Source: Symsagittifera roscoffensis
Taxonomy: Eukaryota > Xenacoelomorpha > Acoela > Convolutidae
DNA length: 64,000 nt
Assembly (NCBI RefSeq): GCF_963678635.1
Contig: NC_087071.1
Coordinates: 3,735,624-3,799,623, forward strand
Direction of reading: 5' to 3'
Under the pieces are notes generated by a model, which had not been told where the DNA came from, did not search any database, and saw only the letters and a program-made list of their open reading frames with translations. Position numbers and translations under genes: made by a program. Positions 60,095-64,000 of this stretch are shown piece by piece. Each line of letters starts with the position of its first letter. Within the stretch, counting starts at the first letter, position 1.

Positions 60095-60202
60095 CTAAAC
60101 AAGACAAAAATTATATTTCAAGCAAAAATTCATGTGAAAAAAAATTGCAATCAAGGAATGTATACACTATATGCACACTATTAAAGAGTAAGAAATGTCA
60201 AG

Positions 60203-60419
60203 CAGGGGCGGATCTAGGATTTTCTCGAGGAAGAGGACAGATTTTCTCAACGGTAATTTTCTGAGCTCTTAATCACTATAAAAGCCAAATTGCAATAAAA
60301 AAATTGCGCGTTTTTTGGCGTGCGCTTTGACCTCACAATTAAGATAAATTGGCGCCAAAATGGTCGCAGGGGGTTTTTGATTCCCAGAGGGGGGCATATC
60401 TCTTCTAAATCTGCCCCTG
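60203..60419. mobile_element. hAT-type MITE, short copy
   Basis: Ends CAGGGGCGGATCTAG and aaatctgcccctg are inverted. It has the same family core (ggcgccaaaatgg). The 8-bp flanks no longer match, so it is older than the copy at 30869-31255. Confidence 0.65.
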
Positions 60420-60427
60420 TTGTTCAA

Positions 60428-61860
60428 TTTAAATGATTCACTGCTCATGTTGAGCAAAAAATAGAACCCAGCGTTGAAAACTAGAATAAAAATCATTAAA
60501 TTTGACAAAATGGATTACAACTTTCTAATCATAGTTTTTATTATAGTTTACGGCAAATCACTGCTGAGCACGAGGGATGGCTCAATATATTTGAATTATT
60601 AAATTATATATTGAAAAACCCATTTTAAAACTAATACAAAAAGAAATAATTTATTGTTCCGCTTTTCGTAACGAAAGTAACGGAATATTTGTGCTCGGGG
60701 TGGTCCTTTTCTTCAGACAAATTTCGACTTTTTCAATTGGCCCTTTTTGAAGGAATTTTTGTATGTCCTTCAAAAAGTATTGATATCTTGAGCGTAAGTT
60801 TGAAAATTTATTTCACCTGTGATCATTTTCTGTACAGTTATGGGGGTTTAAAAATTTCAATTTTGGCCAATTTAGGACAATTAACGCGCGATAAGTTTCG
60901 CGCTATTCACGCGTAAGCGGAGATTCAATTCGTCTTAGAAATTGTTCCAAATGGGTTGAAGGAAGCTTTTTTTCCATAATTGGTTTGTTACTAGGGGCGA
61001 AATCTATCCCTTTGTACTTTATATGGCGTGTGGGGTTTTACAAAACCTCAAAAAAAAATTTAAAACATTTTATTCTATTACATTTAATTTATTCAAGTTA
61101 TTACTGCTCCATAGACCTTAAAAGGCAGTCGGAACATTTAGGGCATGGCCCTGATACGAGCACTTTTGTTTAATGATTAACTCAAGATGTGTTATGACCG
61201 ACAGTCTTATCTCGTTGAGTAGTTTTCACTATTAAAAACACGCTATCTACTTTCAGCCTGATAAGTTCCTGCACAATCTTATTCTAACGCTAATCTTGGT
61301 ACTACTTTTAATTTTTTTTCTTCTCAAATTTATGTTAAAAAACCTATGAAAGCCAAGTGAGGCTTGAAACAAGCAAACTTCGAATTATTATTATTGATTG
61401 GTCGTCTGTCGGCTAGCTGATCTTTATTTCGATTTCGAAAACATATATCGTTTAACTATGGATCACGCACGATAATTTAGCATAAATCAGATCTCAATAT
61501 ATGTTTAAAAAAATAGAAAAATAGAAGAAATGGTTATTTGAGAAGTCAAAAATGTTGCGAAAAACAAAATCACTCAAAGCTTAAAAAAAATTTCTTTTTT
61601 CTTCAAAATTTTTGCGCCAACGAGTTTTTAAACTACACAATATACATTTTTTTAAAATTTGAAAAACTGAAGGTAAGGTGACGATGATTTTTGGAACTAT
61701 TTAATGGTTTTGATGCAGCAGATGAAAAACATTCAAACAGGTACTAAAACCATCATATATCTTTCGAAATCTATATTTTTTTCATTGAAATATATAATTT
61801 TTTCGTTGAAATCTATATTCTTTTTTCGCCCTCTCTGATTTTCTTATATGATAATTAAAA
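60428..61860. other. No gene recognised
   Basis: AT-rich sequence without a supported exon. It may contain upstream exons or the promoter of the minus-strand gene, but none could be recognised. Confidence 0.5.
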
Positions 61861-61867
61861 AGTTTAA

Positions 61868-62045
61868 TAGAGAGGCGAACCTGCGCTTGCAAACAATTGC
61901 GAGAACACCACCAAAAAACAGCTCCATCAAGTGAAATAAGAAAAAAAAAGAAAGAAGCTTCGAATTAGCATAAACTCAGATACGTGTCGGATTCGAAACT
62001 GAGACCTAGCAAATATGCGTTTCACGCACTAACCACTCAACTTAA
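61868..62045 (-). repeat. tRNA-derived SINE-like copy 4
   Basis: Minus-strand head from about 62,045 with GTGGTTAGTGCG (A-box-like), GCATATTTG loop and GTTTCGAATCC (B-box-like), then a body with ggtgttctcgcaattgtttgcaagcg as in the array copies (cgtgttctcgcttgtttgcgaagcg). A dispersed member of the family in the tandem array. The block at 62,340-62,450 also matches the array unit. Confidence 0.6.
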
Positions 62046-63850
62046 AACCCTCAAAAACTAGCCAATAATAACGCAGCAACATATGCTAATAAATTGCTAA
62101 TTCGATGCAGCAAAATTAGCAGCAAATACAAAAAGACACAATTTTGCAGGTAATAAATTGAAAGCCTAGAGCCAAATTATGTATAAATTATAAAATGAGT
62201 TGGAAAATATCTGAAATCGAGCTTTTTATAATTGTACGACTTTTTGACACGAATAATTTTTTTCGATTCATTTGATGAATTCAAAATGCATCAGATGTGT
62301 GACATTTTTACTAGTCAAATGTCAAAGCTTATATGATATTATACTGCTACCGCAGTCTAACGATTTAAAAGTGCCACCAAAAGTAGCACTTTTATTTGAG
62401 AATTAGATTGGAAAAAAAAGAAATTTCGTACGAATACTTTTTGCTCTGCATGTGTAAACACAGACAGTGATTATCACAAACTAAATTTGAACAAAATTTT
62501 TGGGATTTTTTAAAATCAACATTATGTAAATATCATAAGGAACAGTTATAATAAGATATAGTAAAAATGGTCGAATTGATGTTAAAAGTTTTCATAACCA
62601 TCAGGCTGCATTTTTCAGTTTATTTTAAGAGTTCTATGCAAAAAAAATTGCCTAAAGGTTAACAAAAATTGAAGTCTATCAACAAGTGTTGTTTCTTAGT
62701 CCCGTAATTAAGTACAACCCACAAACTAATTTATTTGCTTTGCGTTTATATGCTGGCCCAGCTGGTGAACTGAATTTAATTTGAAAGAAAAAATCTGGGT
62801 TTCTTTGCTTCCTACGCGTTGCGCATAAGAACCTTTGGTTTCATAAGTTCATTTTGCCGAGTTAGTAGTATTTTTTCCGACAAGATGCCATTATAAAGAT
62901 TGTTTTGGGGACCGATAAACGGCATATAGATAAAATGGCAATAAAGATATGAGACGCGATGAAATAATTTTCAACGAATAACGATCAATTTTTGTCAAAT
63001 CAGAGTGAACTCAATTCCGTGAGGGCTCGAGTAGAAGAAGCACCTTCGATATCAAAAAACAACACATAAAAATACTAATTTACGCAAAATACACTATTCG
63101 CACTGAATGTAAATGCTGCGGAGCAAGAATTATTTTCTGGATAATTCTGTGTGAAATCGAAATCGATGTTTGTTTTTGCATTTTGCTTTTTATCATGGTC
63201 AATGTAATTCACCGGCAAATTTATGGCTTATCGGGAAACTATTAATTCAGCTCTGTCACACGCTAAATTTGAATAAGATGAAATACAGAACAAAGTTTTG
63301 AATGCTAGTTGGAATTTTTACCAGTTTTGTCATTTTAAACGCCCCCTTTTACTAAAATTTATTGCGTTAATCTTATTCGCATTCACTCAATTTGCTTTCA
63401 AAACTTTTTGTTTATTATAAAACAAAAAGCTGCGTGAAATAACGAAAAGGTGCCGGACATGAGGCCGACGGGATTTCAAGCCGATTTTTAAAAAATAAGC
63501 ACTGCAGGCTATTTTTTTTTCAAAAATGTGAAATTTCATAAAATCAAGAACACGTAGATTGAGAATTTATTCAAATTTAATATGCTATCTTTATATGATC
63601 CATTGCTTATAAGAAATACATGGACGTTATGGAATGTTATTACAAAACACATAAAAAATAAAACTTTCAGTTCGAATTTTATACATTGTAATCAAAGGCA
63701 GGTTCATTTAAATGCCTGATAAAAGTTCCAGTCATCTTTTAGTACCAATCAATTATTGTAATCGATCAAACTCTTTGTAAATGTCAAAAAACTAATTTAC
63801 ACTCATTTTATCAACATTATCAATCACCTAATTACATAAATTTCGATCAG
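62046..63850. other. No gene recognised
   Basis: AT-rich; contains the array-related block at 62,340-62,450 and otherwise nothing supported. Confidence 0.5.
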
Positions 63851-63901
63851 ATGTCATTTCGACTTAAAGTCCCGTCGGCTCTCTTTCCACCCAACACAAC
63901 A
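63851..63901 (+). CDS. Possible first coding exon running off the window
   Basis: ATG followed by 16 codons (MSFRLKVPSALFPPNTT) ends exactly at a strong donor, ACA|GTAAGTATA. The stretch is more GC-rich than its surroundings and protein-like, and the bases before the ATG (tttcgatcag) could be an acceptor for a leader exon. The rest of the gene would lie beyond position 64,000. Too short for identification. Confidence 0.3.
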
Positions 63902-64000
63902 GTAAGTATATAGATTAAAGACATGATGCTATATTCATTCCTGGAAAAAGAAATACTTGTATTTTTGTTAAAAAATTGAACAAAAGGCAAAGAAAATGGG

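Overview
The window is invertebrate-animal nuclear DNA. It is AT-rich, its genes are split by GT-AG introns (one GC-AG), poly(A) signals are present, it carries tRNA-derived SINEs, hAT-type MITEs and a BEL/Pao remnant, and it holds a 200-N scaffold gap. The host cannot be named from sequence alone. No rRNA gene, CRISPR array or bacterial operon was seen.

Left part (1-9.3 kb): decayed dispersed repeats, a tandem array of about 590-bp units each carrying a tRNA-Met-like SINE head, the gap, and then a plus-strand DEG/ENaC-type channel gene. Its extracellular part carries an LDL-receptor-A-like module and a CUB domain ahead of the channel core.

9.4-20.1 kb is a head-to-tail segmental duplication (about 5.5 and 5.2 kb) containing small MITEs, hairpins and two small conserved reading frames. 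One of these frames is cut short by a stop in the first copy.

21.2-60.1 kb is spanned by a minus-strand gene assembled here from 11 exons whose phases all agree (754 codons, 5' end not found). It encodes a region resembling the dynein stalk/microtubule-binding domain followed by a long Ser/Lys-rich tail, with no AAA motor module visible. Its introns hold two tandem decayed BEL/Pao integrase fragments, several MITEs, a 71-bp tandem repeat and a TIR-bounded palindromic minisatellite.

The standout is a very large, very young LTR retroelement (39,994-58,911; 18.9 kb) inserted antisense in the 22-kb intron of that gene. Its 410-bp LTRs differ at one base and it has a 4-bp target duplication. It carries a basic 155-aa ORF, an uninterrupted 2,740-aa Ty3/gypsy-type Gag-Pol (CCHC, DSG protease, YLDD RT, RNase H, D,D35E integrase, GPY), two tiny membrane ORFs, a 378-codon frame with no ATG at all, an 872-aa envelope-like glycoprotein and a 601-aa ORF of unknown function. 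ATGA and short overlaps link neighbouring ORFs, and a splice-donor-like signal lies directly after the last stop. The layout resembles a complex endogenous retrovirus more than a simple retrotransposon.

The right flank (59-64 kb) holds more hAT-MITE copies, another SINE, and a possible first exon of a plus-strand gene at the very end.
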